The notes under the pieces: generated by a model
What the model was told of the DNA's origin: nothing
The model's database searches: none
The model's input: the letters and a program-made list of their open reading frames with translations, nothing else
Made by a program: the position numbers and the translations under genes
In this document: piece by piece, positions 1-7,212 of the stretch
Position numbering within the stretch: position 1 is the first letter of the stretch
Layout: each line of letters starts with the position of its first letter
Assembly: GCA_024635885.1 (NCBI GenBank)
Contig: JAGXIA010000063.1
Coordinates: forward strand, 1-9,666
DNA: 9,666 nt
Origin: Helicobacteraceae bacterium
Lineage (GTDB): Bacteria > Campylobacterota > Campylobacteria > Campylobacterales > Sulfurimonadaceae
Direction: 5' to 3'

Positions 1-2295
1 GATGATGGTAAAATTGTTATTGTTGACGCTATTAAAAGAAAAAGTGTTGATGAAAATGCCTGTTTTCTTAAATACGGTGTCACTCCTAAGCAGTTTATAG
101 ATTATCAATCAATTTTGGGTGACAGTGCCGACAATGTTCCTGGTGTCAGGGGTATTGGTAAAGTGGGAGCAGAGAAACTTTTAGTTCAGTACGGAACACT
201 TGATAATATTTATGCAAATATTGAAGAGATTAAACCTCCCGGGATTCAAAAAAAACTTATAGATTCTAAAGTAGCAGCCTACATGTCAAAAGAGCTTGTT
301 ACGCTTAAAGATGACATACTCGAAGATTTTGATTTTGAAGAGTATAAGATGAATATTGATCATCCGTTTTTAAATATATATGACGAGCTTGTAAAGTATG
401 AACAAAATGCTATTTTGAGAAGTCTGCATGCTAAGAATATGGTAAGTGATGAGACAAAACAAAATGCAATTGTAAAACAAGAAGTTGTAAGTCAAGAGAC
501 AAGAAAAATAGAATTTAAAGCAACTCTCCTAACAGATGCAAAACAGTTGAATGAAATTTTAAGCACTCTTGATGAAGAGACAATTGTAGCCTTTGATACA
601 GAGACTACAGGTCTTGATTACAACAAAGACAAGCTGGTTGGTTTTAGTTTTTGTATGAATGAAAGTGAAGCTTATTATGTGCCTTTTGCACATTTTTATC
701 TTGGAGTGCCGGAACAAATAAATGAAGAAGAGATTAAAAAGGCGATAAAAAAGATTTTTAATTCAAAAGTTGTCGGGCATAATATAAAATTTGACCTTCA
801 TTTTGTGAGCAGATTTTTACAAGATGATGAGTTGAATGTATATTGTGACAGCATGATTTTAGCTTGGCTTATAAACCCTGAGAGTGCTTTGTCACTTGAT
901 AAACTTGCAGACAAATTACTGAACCACACTATGGTCGCGTTTAAAGAGACAGTGAAAAAAGGTGAAACTTTTGCCGGTGTTGAAATTGAAGATGCCTGTA
1001 ATTATGCTGCCGAAGATGCCTTTATCACTTTGAAATTATTTAATCTTTTTCTTAAAAAACTAGAGCTTCAAGATGCAACGCATCTTATAGAAGAAGCTTG
1101 GCATGTGGAAATACCTTTTATTACTACGCTTTTAACTATGGAAAAAATTGGTATAAAGGTTGATAGTTCATTTTTAGAAAATTTTTTACTGGAAGTTAAA
1201 GATACTATTTCTGAATTAACAAAAAGCATATATGATAAAGCTGGCAGTGAGTTTAACATCAACTCGACGCAACAGCTCGGTGTTATACTTTTTGAACATC
1301 TGGGACTGCCTGTTGGCAAAAAAACAAAAACTGGTTATTCGACCGATGAGAAAGTTTTGAGTTCGCTTAAAGATAAGCATGAAATCATTCCTATGCTTTT
1401 GGAATATCGTGAAGTACATAAGCTCTATTCTACTTATATTGAGCCACTTTTAAAGCTCTCTAAAGAGAGTGAAGACAGCAGAATTCACACTTCATTTGTT
1501 CAAACCGGAACAGCAACAGGGCGATTGAGTTCTAAAAATCCAAATTTACAAAATATTCCGACAAGAACACCTCTTGGTGCAAGAATAAGAGAAGCATTTG
1601 TAGCGCCAGAAGGTAAAAAACTGGTCGGCATAGATTATTCTCAAATAGAGCTCCGCCTTCTTGCACATTTTACGCAAGACAAAGTTTTGGTAGATGCTTT
1701 TAAAAATGACAAAGATATTCATATGCAGACAGCCATAGCACTTTTTGGCGAAGAAGAAGCTGCCACTAAAAGAGGGGTTGCAAAAACAGTAAACTTTGGA
1801 CTTTTATATGGAATGGGACAAAAGAAACTATCAGACACACTTGGTATAACAACAAAAGAGGCCAAGGAAATCATAGATAGGTACTTTGAAAGCTTTTCAA
1901 CAGTAAAAAGCTACTTCCGCTCTATTGTAGATAACTCAAAGGAATACGGCTATGTAGAAACACTTCTAAAACGCCGCAGATATTTCGACTATGATAATGC
2001 AACACCAATGTTTAAAGCAGCATTCGAGAGAGAATCGGTTAACAGTGTATTTCAAGGAAGTGCCTCTGACCTTATAAAACTCTCTATGAATAAAATTCAT
2101 GAGGTAATTAAAGAAGAAAAGTTAAATGCAAAAATGCTTCTTCAAATTCACGATGAGCTTATTTTTGAAGTTAATGCAGACGAAGCAGAGGCTTTAGGAA
2201 ACAGATTCAGAGACATAATGGAAAATATTATGGAGCTGAATGTTCCTCTAAAAGCCAGTCTGAATATTGGCAATAATTGGGGTGAACTAAAATAG
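1..2295 (+). CDS. polA: DNA polymerase I, 5'-truncated by the window edge
   Basis: This gene encodes DNA polymerase I, which removes RNA primers and fills gaps in replication and repair. The reading frame is open from base 1, so the gene begins upstream. By comparison with E. coli PolA about 140 N-terminal residues are missing, and the TTG at 115 is an internal Leu codon. Visible residues (numbered from base 1): the helix-3-turn-helix end of the 5' nuclease at about 39-70 (GDSADNVPGVRGIG). The 3'-5' exonuclease domain is at about 170-345 with all acidic residues present: DTETTG at 199, the Asp of HNIKFD at 265, and Y335/D339 of YAAED. The polymerase domain follows to 764, with motif A (DYSQIELR, Asp545), motif B (Arg591, Lys595, Phe599, Tyr603) and motif C (QIHDE, Asp718). 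Both proofreading and polymerase activities should be functional. It ends at TAG 2293-2295 and overlaps the convergent MATE gene by 9 bases. Confidence 0.97.
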   Translation, partial: DDGKIVIVDAIKRKSVDENACFLKYGVTPKQFIDYQSILGDSADNVPGVRGIGKVGAEKLLVQYGTLDNIYANIEEIKPPGIQKKLIDSKVAAYMSKELVTLKDDILEDFDFEEYKMNIDHPFLNIYDELVKYEQNAILRSLHAKNMVSDETKQNAIVKQEVVSQETRKIEFKATLLTDAKQLNEILSTLDEETIVAFDTETTGLDYNKDKLVGFSFCMNESEAYYVPFAHFYLGVPEQINEEEIKKAIKKIFNSKVVGHNIKFDLHFVSRFLQDDELNVYCDSMILAWLINPESALSLDKLADKLLNHTMVAFKETVKKGETFAGVEIEDACNYAAEDAFITLKLFNLFLKKLELQDATHLIEEAWHVEIPFITTLLTMEKIGIKVDSSFLENFLLEVKDTISELTKSIYDKAGSEFNINSTQQLGVILFEHLGLPVGKKTKTGYSTDEKVLSSLKDKHEIIPMLLEYREVHKLYSTYIEPLLKLSKESEDSRIHTSFVQTGTATGRLSSKNPNLQNIPTRTPLGARIREAFVAPEGKKLVGIDYSQIELRLLAHFTQDKVLVDAFKNDKDIHMQTAIALFGEEEAATKRGVAKTVNFGLLYGMGQKKLSDTLGITTKEAKEIIDRYFESFSTVKSYFRSIVDNSKEYGYVETLLKRRRYFDYDNATPMFKAAFERESVNSVFQGSASDLIKLSMNKIHEVIKEEKLNAKMLLQIHDELIFEVNADEAEALGNRFRDIMENIMELNVPLKASLNIGNNWGELK

Positions 2296-3600
2296 TTCGC
2301 TCAATTTTTTTCGGCTGTACCACCATAAAAATATTCCTGCAGAAGATACAATAGCAACCAGTCCCAGCCATATATACATAATACTAAACTCCAAACTGGC
2401 AAATAAGCTAAAAAGGGCTATAGGTGCCAGAAGTTGACGATAAACACTGACCGGGAAAATTATGGCTGGTTTATTGATGCCTTGAAGCATAGAGATATAG
2501 ATAAAAATCATCACAAACCCAAAAAATGCAAAGCCTGAAATACGAAGATAAAAAGCACTCTGGTGTATCACTAAAATATCACTGCTGAGTAAAGATGAAA
2601 GTTCCGGTGCAAAAAGTAAAAAGATTGCAATAGCAAAAGCACTTATAATAAAGCCGTATTTGAGAGCTGTTTTTGTACTTGTATCAATTCTCTCATAAGT
2701 TCTAGCACCATTGTTTTGAGAGACTATTGCAAGTGTGGCAATGCCAAGGCCGACAATCGGCATTAAAAATATCTGCTCAATTCTCATCCCTATTCCAAAT
2801 CCTGCAACGGCCTCTTTGCCAAAAGGGGCTACAAAGTAGGTGATAATATACATCCCAAATGCCATCATAAACATGTTCATACTTGGTGCAAAGCCTTGTA
2901 ATAAAAACTCTTTTATCACCACTGTGTCAAGTTTGAACTCGCTGAAGCCTACATAGAGCTTAGTCTTGTTTAGTTTGTAAAAAAGATATGCCATCGTTAT
3001 AAATTCTGAAATTATCGTCGCTAGTGCTATGCCTTTTACCTGCATATTAAAATGTTTTACAAAAAGATAATCAAGTACAATATTTAAAAGTGCTGTAAAA
3101 ATTAAAATATTTCTAAAAGAGACTGTATCTCCAGTTGCGTTGAGCAGGGCATTAAAGAAAAAAGAGCCTATAAAAAAGAATGAAGCATAGAGTATAAGGT
3201 TTATATATTCGAGTGTTTCTGCTTTATAGCTTGCATCACCAAGTGCATCAACTAAATAAGGGACGCTGAGAACACCAAATACACTTAAAAATAATGATAA
3301 GATAAGAGCAAAAACTATACTGTTTAAAGCTATATGTTGCGCCTTTTTTGTGTTTTTTTCTCCCAAAGCATTTCCAACTAAAGAAGTGACAGCTTCACTC
3401 ATGCCAATAGCAATAGCTAAAATCATAAAAAATACAGAAGCTGACAAAGAGAGAGCAGCCAAGGCTTTAGTAGAGATAATACCTGCAAAATAAGTGTCAG
3501 TCACGTTAAACATAGTATGGAAAAAATAGCCTATAATAGCAGGAATAGCCAGTTTTGCTAAGTGTGTATTTATAGAACCTTGGGTTAAATCAGTATGCAT
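2287..3600 (-). CDS. MATE family efflux transporter (NorM/DinF type)
   Basis: This is an inner-membrane antiporter of the multidrug and toxic compound extrusion family, which exports cationic drugs or metabolites in exchange for Na+ or H+. The 437-residue length fits the family (about 440-460). About twelve hydrophobic segments can be read, roughly at 15-35, 50-70, 88-112, 130-150, 163-181, 188-208, 232-255, 265-290, 312-331, 350-370, 383-401 and 405-427. The N-terminal half carries the family pattern around FNVTDTYFAG with an acidic Asp35 in the first helix, and GNALGEK at 76-82. The second half has RIEQIFLMP (273-281) followed by GLGIATLAIVSQNNGA (284-299), the repeat-related MATE motif. 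The ATG at 3600 has an AAGAGATAA Shine-Dalgarno-like stretch just upstream. The substrate cannot be read from sequence. It is divergent from the aldo/keto reductase gene and shows no sign of recent transfer. Confidence 0.93.
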   Translation of the reverse strand: MHTDLTQGSINTHLAKLAIPAIIGYFFHTMFNVTDTYFAGIISTKALAALSLSASVFFMILAIAIGMSEAVTSLVGNALGEKNTKKAQHIALNSIVFALILSLFLSVFGVLSVPYLVDALGDASYKAETLEYINLILYASFFFIGSFFFNALLNATGDTVSFRNILIFTALLNIVLDYLFVKHFNMQVKGIALATIISEFITMAYLFYKLNKTKLYVGFSEFKLDTVVIKEFLLQGFAPSMNMFMMAFGMYIITYFVAPFGKEAVAGFGIGMRIEQIFLMPIVGLGIATLAIVSQNNGARTYERIDTSTKTALKYGFIISAFAIAIFLLFAPELSSLLSSDILVIHQSAFYLRISGFAFFGFVMIFIYISMLQGINKPAIIFPVSVYRQLLAPIALFSLFASLEFSIMYIWLGLVAIVSSAGIFLWWYSRKKLSELF

Positions 3601-3622
3601 TTATCTCTTTTATGTAAAATAT

Positions 3623-3635
3623 CAGTAATTATAAC
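3623..3635 (-). promoter_or_regulatory. Candidate -10 element for the MATE gene in the divergent spacer
   Basis: On the minus strand a perfect TATAAT reads from 3633 down to 3628, placing a start of transcription near 3621 and giving a 5' leader of about 20 bases before the ATG at 3600. There is no TTGACA at the expected distance, which is common for Campylobacterota sigma-70 promoters with weak -35 regions. The same bases give TATAAC on the plus strand (3630-3635), a possible overlapping -10 for the aldo/keto reductase gene. This rests on motif matching in A/T-rich DNA. Confidence 0.35.
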
Positions 3636-3661
3636 CATAAGTTCTTAGTCATAAAGGACTT

Positions 3662-3668
3662 AAAAGGA
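3662..3668 (+). promoter_or_regulatory. Ribosome binding site of the aldo/keto reductase gene
   Basis: AAAAGGA lies 11 bases before the ATG at 3680 and supports this as the start. A second purine-rich AAAGGA lies just upstream (3653-3658) but is too far from the start to be the main site. Confidence 0.6.
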
Positions 3669-3679
3669 TTAAATAAATT

Positions 3680-4699
3680 ATGAAATACAGATACATAGGA
3701 AAAACAGGTCTCAGAGTCAGCCCCATTTGTATGGGAACTATGACCTTTGGTACACAGACCCCAGATGAAAAAGTTGCCTTTGAAATTATGGACAAAGCTT
3801 ACGAGGCCGGTGTGAACTTTTTTGATACTGCTGAACTTTATCCGGTTCCTCCATCGGGGAAATTAGCCGGTTTAACAGAAGAGATAGTTGGGCGCTGGTT
3901 AAAAACAAAACCACGTGAGAGCATCATACTTACAAGTAAAGTTGCCGGTGCAGCAAACGGTTGGTTTGTTCCGCCGATTCGTCATGGTATGACAGCGTGT
4001 GACAGCTTTCATATAGAGAGAGCTGTTGAGGGTAGTTTAAAGCGTTTAGGAACAGATTACATTGACCTTTACCAGATGCATTGGCCTGACAGTGTTGTTC
4101 CTATAGAAGAGACCTTAAAAGCCTTTGATAGACTGGTTCAAAGCGGGAAAGTTCGTTATATTGGTACCTCAAATGACACAGCGTATGGAACGACTAAGGC
4201 TCTGATGACTTCTGAATTTAAAAGTTATGCCAGATTTGAATCTATTCAAAACAACTTTTCACTTTTAAACAGACGCTTTTTGGATGAACTGAGTACCTTA
4301 TGTAAAAGAGAACAAATCTCACTTTTACCATATTCTCCTCTTGGTGGTGGGGTATTGAGCGGTAAGTACAACCAAAATCCACATGCCAATGGGCGTTTTA
4401 GTGGTTATGCAAATTCAACTGACAAAAGACAGCGTTTAATGGCGCAGAGGTTTCTGAATGACAGGACTATGCTTTCAACTCAAAAGTATTTGAAAATTGC
4501 ACAGGAAAATGATCTGCACCCTGTAACCATGGCTACTGCCTGGTCAAAACAATTTGACTTTGTAGCTTCTACAATTATTGGTGCGACGACGCCAGAGCAG
4601 CTCGATGCTACTTTGGCTGCGATGGATCTGACCTTAAGTGATGAAATTTTAAAAGCGTGTGATAAAGTTCATAGCGAAATTTTATACCCTATGGGGTAG
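3680..4699 (+). CDS. NADP(H)-dependent aldo/keto reductase, Tas-like
   Basis: This is a cytoplasmic oxidoreductase of the aldo/keto reductase superfamily, which reduces aldehydes or ketones with NADPH in a TIM-barrel fold. The 339-residue length is close to E. coli Tas (346). The catalytic tetrad is visible: Asp49 and Tyr54 in FFDTAELYPVPP, Lys87 in ILTSKVAG, and His134 in YQMHWPD. The AELYPVPP stretch followed by GLTEEIVGRWL, plus IQNNFSLLNR (189-198), resembles Tas more than the shaker-beta-like YghZ group. The C-terminal ASTIIGATTPEQL (296-308) is the usual cofactor-phosphate binding region. The start ATG follows AAAAGGA. The gene is single, lying between two minus-strand genes, and its stop is 22 bases from the stop of the convergent EAL gene. 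The physiological substrate is unknown. Tas-like is a resemblance call, so no gene symbol is given. Confidence 0.92.
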   Translation: MKYRYIGKTGLRVSPICMGTMTFGTQTPDEKVAFEIMDKAYEAGVNFFDTAELYPVPPSGKLAGLTEEIVGRWLKTKPRESIILTSKVAGAANGWFVPPIRHGMTACDSFHIERAVEGSLKRLGTDYIDLYQMHWPDSVVPIEETLKAFDRLVQSGKVRYIGTSNDTAYGTTKALMTSEFKSYARFESIQNNFSLLNRRFLDELSTLCKREQISLLPYSPLGGGVLSGKYNQNPHANGRFSGYANSTDKRQRLMAQRFLNDRTMLSTQKYLKIAQENDLHPVTMATAWSKQFDFVASTIIGATTPEQLDATLAAMDLTLSDEILKACDKVHSEILYPMG

Positions 4700-4721
4700 G
4701 TGAGTAGTTATCTAGAGCTTT

Positions 4722-6887
4722 TTAAGTTTTTAAAAGCTTACTTGGCTCTGAATAGAGATAGCCTTGAGAATAGTCAATTCCCAGCTCTTCTACAATTTTT
4801 TGAACCTCTTCATTGTGAACAAATTCTGCAATACAAGGAATACCGGTATTGCGAGCAAAAAATGCTATAGCTTTTGCAATCTCATAACTTTTTGGATTTG
4901 TGTCGATATCTTTAATATATTTGGCATCTATCTTTAAAAAGTCAATTTCCAAATCTAAAACTCTCTCAAAATTGGAATATTCAGTACCAAAATCATCAAT
5001 AGCGATTAAAAAACCTTTCTCTTTGAGTTTAAGCAGCTGTGCAATATGCCCTTTCTTACCACCTGAACTAATTCCCTCTAATATTTCTAAAATAACTCTG
5101 CCACTCCTGATATTATACTCTAAGGCTTTTTCTTCAAGGTACTCTGTTAGATAGTTTTTACTTAAATCTTCTTCTGTAATATTAATAGAAAATGAAAAGT
5201 TGTTTGATGACATAACTTTAAAACTTTTATCTACCATTATTTTTGTTATCTCTGGTAGTAAACCCGATAGACGGGCAGGCTCTAAAAATACAAAAGGTGA
5301 GATTATATTTCCATTATGTTCTATTCTGGCAAGAGCTTCATATTTTATAATCTTTTGCGTTATATTATTTCTGATACCTTGAAAGAAGGGAACTATTTTA
5401 TCTTGATGTATTGCATGATGAAGTAAATTGTTAGTAGCTATAAATAGTTCTCTTTGTGAATGGTCTATATTGTCTTCATCCTGCTTGTAAATATAGGAAC
5501 TGTTTTTACCTCTTTCTTTAGCTTGCTTGAGGGCTAATGCACTATTTCTTAGTAAATTGTCTCTCCCATTGGCAGCCCCATATGAGAATGATATATTTAG
5601 AGTAATATTCTCAATCACAATCTCTTTATTATAAAAATAATTCTGAAGATGAAAAATTTTATCTTGAATATTAACTTTATAATCAAAAAGTAATGCAAAT
5701 TCATCTGAATTTATTCTACATATATGTGAAACTGTAATATTTTCTCTGAGTACACTAGCTATTTGAATAAGAAGCTTATCCCCTATTTCAAAGCCATAAG
5801 CAGTGTTAATGTAACTAAAGTTATTTATATTAAGCAAAATAAGGGTTTGCTCTGTGTTTGTACTTATTAGTTTCTCTAAGTGTGTTTTGTTGCAAAGACC
5901 TGTAAGTTCATCTTTAAAAGCCATTTCCTCAAGCTTTTTTTGTGTGTCTTTTAGTTCTGTAAGATCAGTGAAAATTGCAAGATAATTATGTTCATTTTTA
6001 TTTTCTTCATCAGATAGAGTACTAATACTAACCCATTGACTTACAAGAGAGCCATCAAAGCGTTTATTGATTACTTCTCCACTCCATGTCTGTTTAGTAT
6101 TTAAATCTAGCCACATGTTATGATAAAACTTTGTATTATACTCCCCAGAAGCTACAATTTTTGGATCTTTACCAATAAGGTCTTTCTCTTTTATTCCATA
6201 GATGGCTTCAAAAGCTTTGTTTACTTCTATGATTTTATTGTTTTTATCAGTAATAAGAACACCCTCAGCTGCATTTTGCATAGCAGTTGAAAATAATTTA
6301 AGTTTTTTTTCAATTTTACTATTTTTAAGTACTATGTTTATAATGGAAGCAGCTGTTTCCATGAGTTTTTTATGAAAAGGAGCAGGTAAACGATGTTCAA
6401 ACGAAGATAAAGCGAATGTGCCTATCGTTTTTTTATCTTCATTTTTAATGGGCATTGACCAACATGCACAGAGATTAAAATCAATAGCAAATTGACGAAG
6501 GTCTGTCCATCTTTCATCATTAAAAGTATTATCTACAAATTGAGCTTCATTTTTAAAAACAGCATTTCCACAAGAACCGCTACCAGGACCTGCTTTCAAG
6601 TTTTCTAGCACATCATGTGCAACTTGAGGTACGCTTGGAGCAGATAAGACACTCATTAAACCAGTTTCTTTATTTATGAGCATAATAGAAGCTACCGAAT
6701 TTGGGAGTAAACTCTCAGCCAAAGTACATAAACGAGCCAGTATGTCAGTAAAGTTAGCACCAAAACCGAGCATACCTAATATTTCACTTTGAATATTTAA
6801 AATGTCATTGTACTCTTTTGCGGTAATAGCTACCTCTTCAAGAGTTGCATTTTCTAAAATTTCACAGTTAATATCACTTTCTTGCAT
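4722..6887 (-). CDS. GAF-PAS-GGDEF-EAL protein, probable c-di-GMP phosphodiesterase with a degenerate GGDEF
   Basis: This is a 721-residue soluble signalling protein with no signal peptide or membrane segment. Domains in order: GAF at about 35-190 (GPGSGSCG at 100-107, CACWSMPI at 140-147); PAS at about 195-315 (AAEGVLITDKNNKIIEVN); GGDEF at about 318-468; EAL at about 480-715. The GGDEF signature is replaced by NSDEF (393-397, in RINSDEF) and the first metal-binding Asp of the usual LDIDxF is Asn353, so cyclase activity is unlikely. No RxxD inhibitory site is seen. The EAL domain keeps its metal and catalytic set: Glu517 (YEALARI), Asn569, Glu601, Asp631-Asp632 (DDFGTEYSNF), Lys652, Glu688 and Gln708. 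Hydrolysis of c-di-GMP to pGpG, gated by the GAF and PAS sensors, is the likely role; the ligands are unknown. The gene lies 67 bases downstream of flhX on the same strand. A weak AAAAGAAG site precedes the ATG at 6887. Confidence 0.94.
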   Translation of the reverse strand: MQESDINCEILENATLEEVAITAKEYNDILNIQSEILGMLGFGANFTDILARLCTLAESLLPNSVASIMLINKETGLMSVLSAPSVPQVAHDVLENLKAGPGSGSCGNAVFKNEAQFVDNTFNDERWTDLRQFAIDFNLCACWSMPIKNEDKKTIGTFALSSFEHRLPAPFHKKLMETAASIINIVLKNSKIEKKLKLFSTAMQNAAEGVLITDKNNKIIEVNKAFEAIYGIKEKDLIGKDPKIVASGEYNTKFYHNMWLDLNTKQTWSGEVINKRFDGSLVSQWVSISTLSDEENKNEHNYLAIFTDLTELKDTQKKLEEMAFKDELTGLCNKTHLEKLISTNTEQTLILLNINNFSYINTAYGFEIGDKLLIQIASVLRENITVSHICRINSDEFALLFDYKVNIQDKIFHLQNYFYNKEIVIENITLNISFSYGAANGRDNLLRNSALALKQAKERGKNSSYIYKQDEDNIDHSQRELFIATNNLLHHAIHQDKIVPFFQGIRNNITQKIIKYEALARIEHNGNIISPFVFLEPARLSGLLPEITKIMVDKSFKVMSSNNFSFSINITEEDLSKNYLTEYLEEKALEYNIRSGRVILEILEGISSGGKKGHIAQLLKLKEKGFLIAIDDFGTEYSNFERVLDLEIDFLKIDAKYIKDIDTNPKSYEIAKAIAFFARNTGIPCIAEFVHNEEVQKIVEELGIDYSQGYLYSEPSKLLKT

Positions 6888-6922
6888 GAAACACTTCTTT
6901 TCTTTGATTATTATTTTCTGTC

Positions 6923-6930
6923 ATTGTACC
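6923..6930 (-). promoter_or_regulatory. Possible -10 element for the GAF-PAS-GGDEF-EAL gene
   Basis: In the 67-base spacer after flhX the minus strand reads GGTACAAT from 6930 down to 6923. TACAAT is a 5/6 match to the sigma-70 -10 hexamer and would start a transcript near 6917, about 30 bases before the ATG at 6887. No convincing -35 is present. The gene could therefore have its own promoter, be read through from the flhX operon, or both. Confidence 0.3.
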
Positions 6931-6954
6931 TGAAATATCTTAATGGCTGTTGTA

Positions 6955-7212
6955 TTACGGATTATTCTTGTTTGTAACTTTATAAATGAAACTAAAGACT
7001 TCTGCTACGGCTTTATAAAGTGCCTCGGGAACCTCTTTGTCGAGTTCTACTTTTGAGAGAAGTTCTATAAGGTCTTCATCTTTTCTAATTGGAAGTTTGT
7101 GAAGTTCTGCAATTTTAATGATGTTCTCTGCAACTTTGCCTTCCCCTTTTGCGACAAGCCTAGGAGCACTCTCTTTTTTTGAGTCATATCTTAGTGCAGC
7201 AGCTTTCTTCAT
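6955..7212 (-). CDS. flhX: FlhX/FhlB: stand-alone FlhB C-terminal (cytoplasmic) domain protein
   Basis: This 85-residue protein matches the part of FlhB that follows the NPTH autocleavage site. The family pattern is seen as AALRYDSKKESAPRLVAKGEG (5-25), VAENIIKIAELHKLPI (27-42) and ELLSKVELDKEVPEALYKAVAEVFSFIYKV (50-79). It has no membrane segments and no NPTH, so it is not a truncated flhB but the known short paralogue: YlqH in Bacillus, FlhX (HP1575) in Helicobacter pylori. The latter was reported to substitute for the FlhB C-terminal domain when that part is deleted. The role is presumably at the cytoplasmic face of the flagellar export gate, affecting substrate switching. Its ATG overlaps the stop of the FliK-like gene as ATGA (7209-7212), which indicates translational coupling. 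The membrane-bound FlhB itself is not in the window. Confidence 0.88.
   Translation of the reverse strand: MKKAAALRYDSKKESAPRLVAKGEGKVAENIIKIAELHKLPIRKDEDLIELLSKVELDKEVPEALYKAVAEVFSFIYKVTNKNNP

Noticed and set aside
115..117. TTG as a possible start of a shortened DNA polymerase
   Set aside because: The upstream codons to base 1 translate in frame to the conserved PolA 5'-nuclease region, so the gene simply enters from outside the window.
1068..1419. Two minus-strand open frames inside polA
   Set aside because: They lie opposite a fully conserved PolA coding region, have no ribosome binding sites and resemble no protein; they are antisense shadows.
4716..4738. Inverted repeat (AGCTTTT / AAAAGCT, 9-base loop) between the aldo/keto reductase and EAL gene stops
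   Set aside because: The 7-bp stem is mostly A/T, lies mainly within the last codons of the EAL gene, and is not followed by a T-run on either strand. It is not convincing as a terminator.
4900..5382. Two plus-strand open frames inside the EAL gene
   Set aside because: They are reverse-strand shadows of the conserved EAL domain with low-complexity Ser/Ile/Leu composition.
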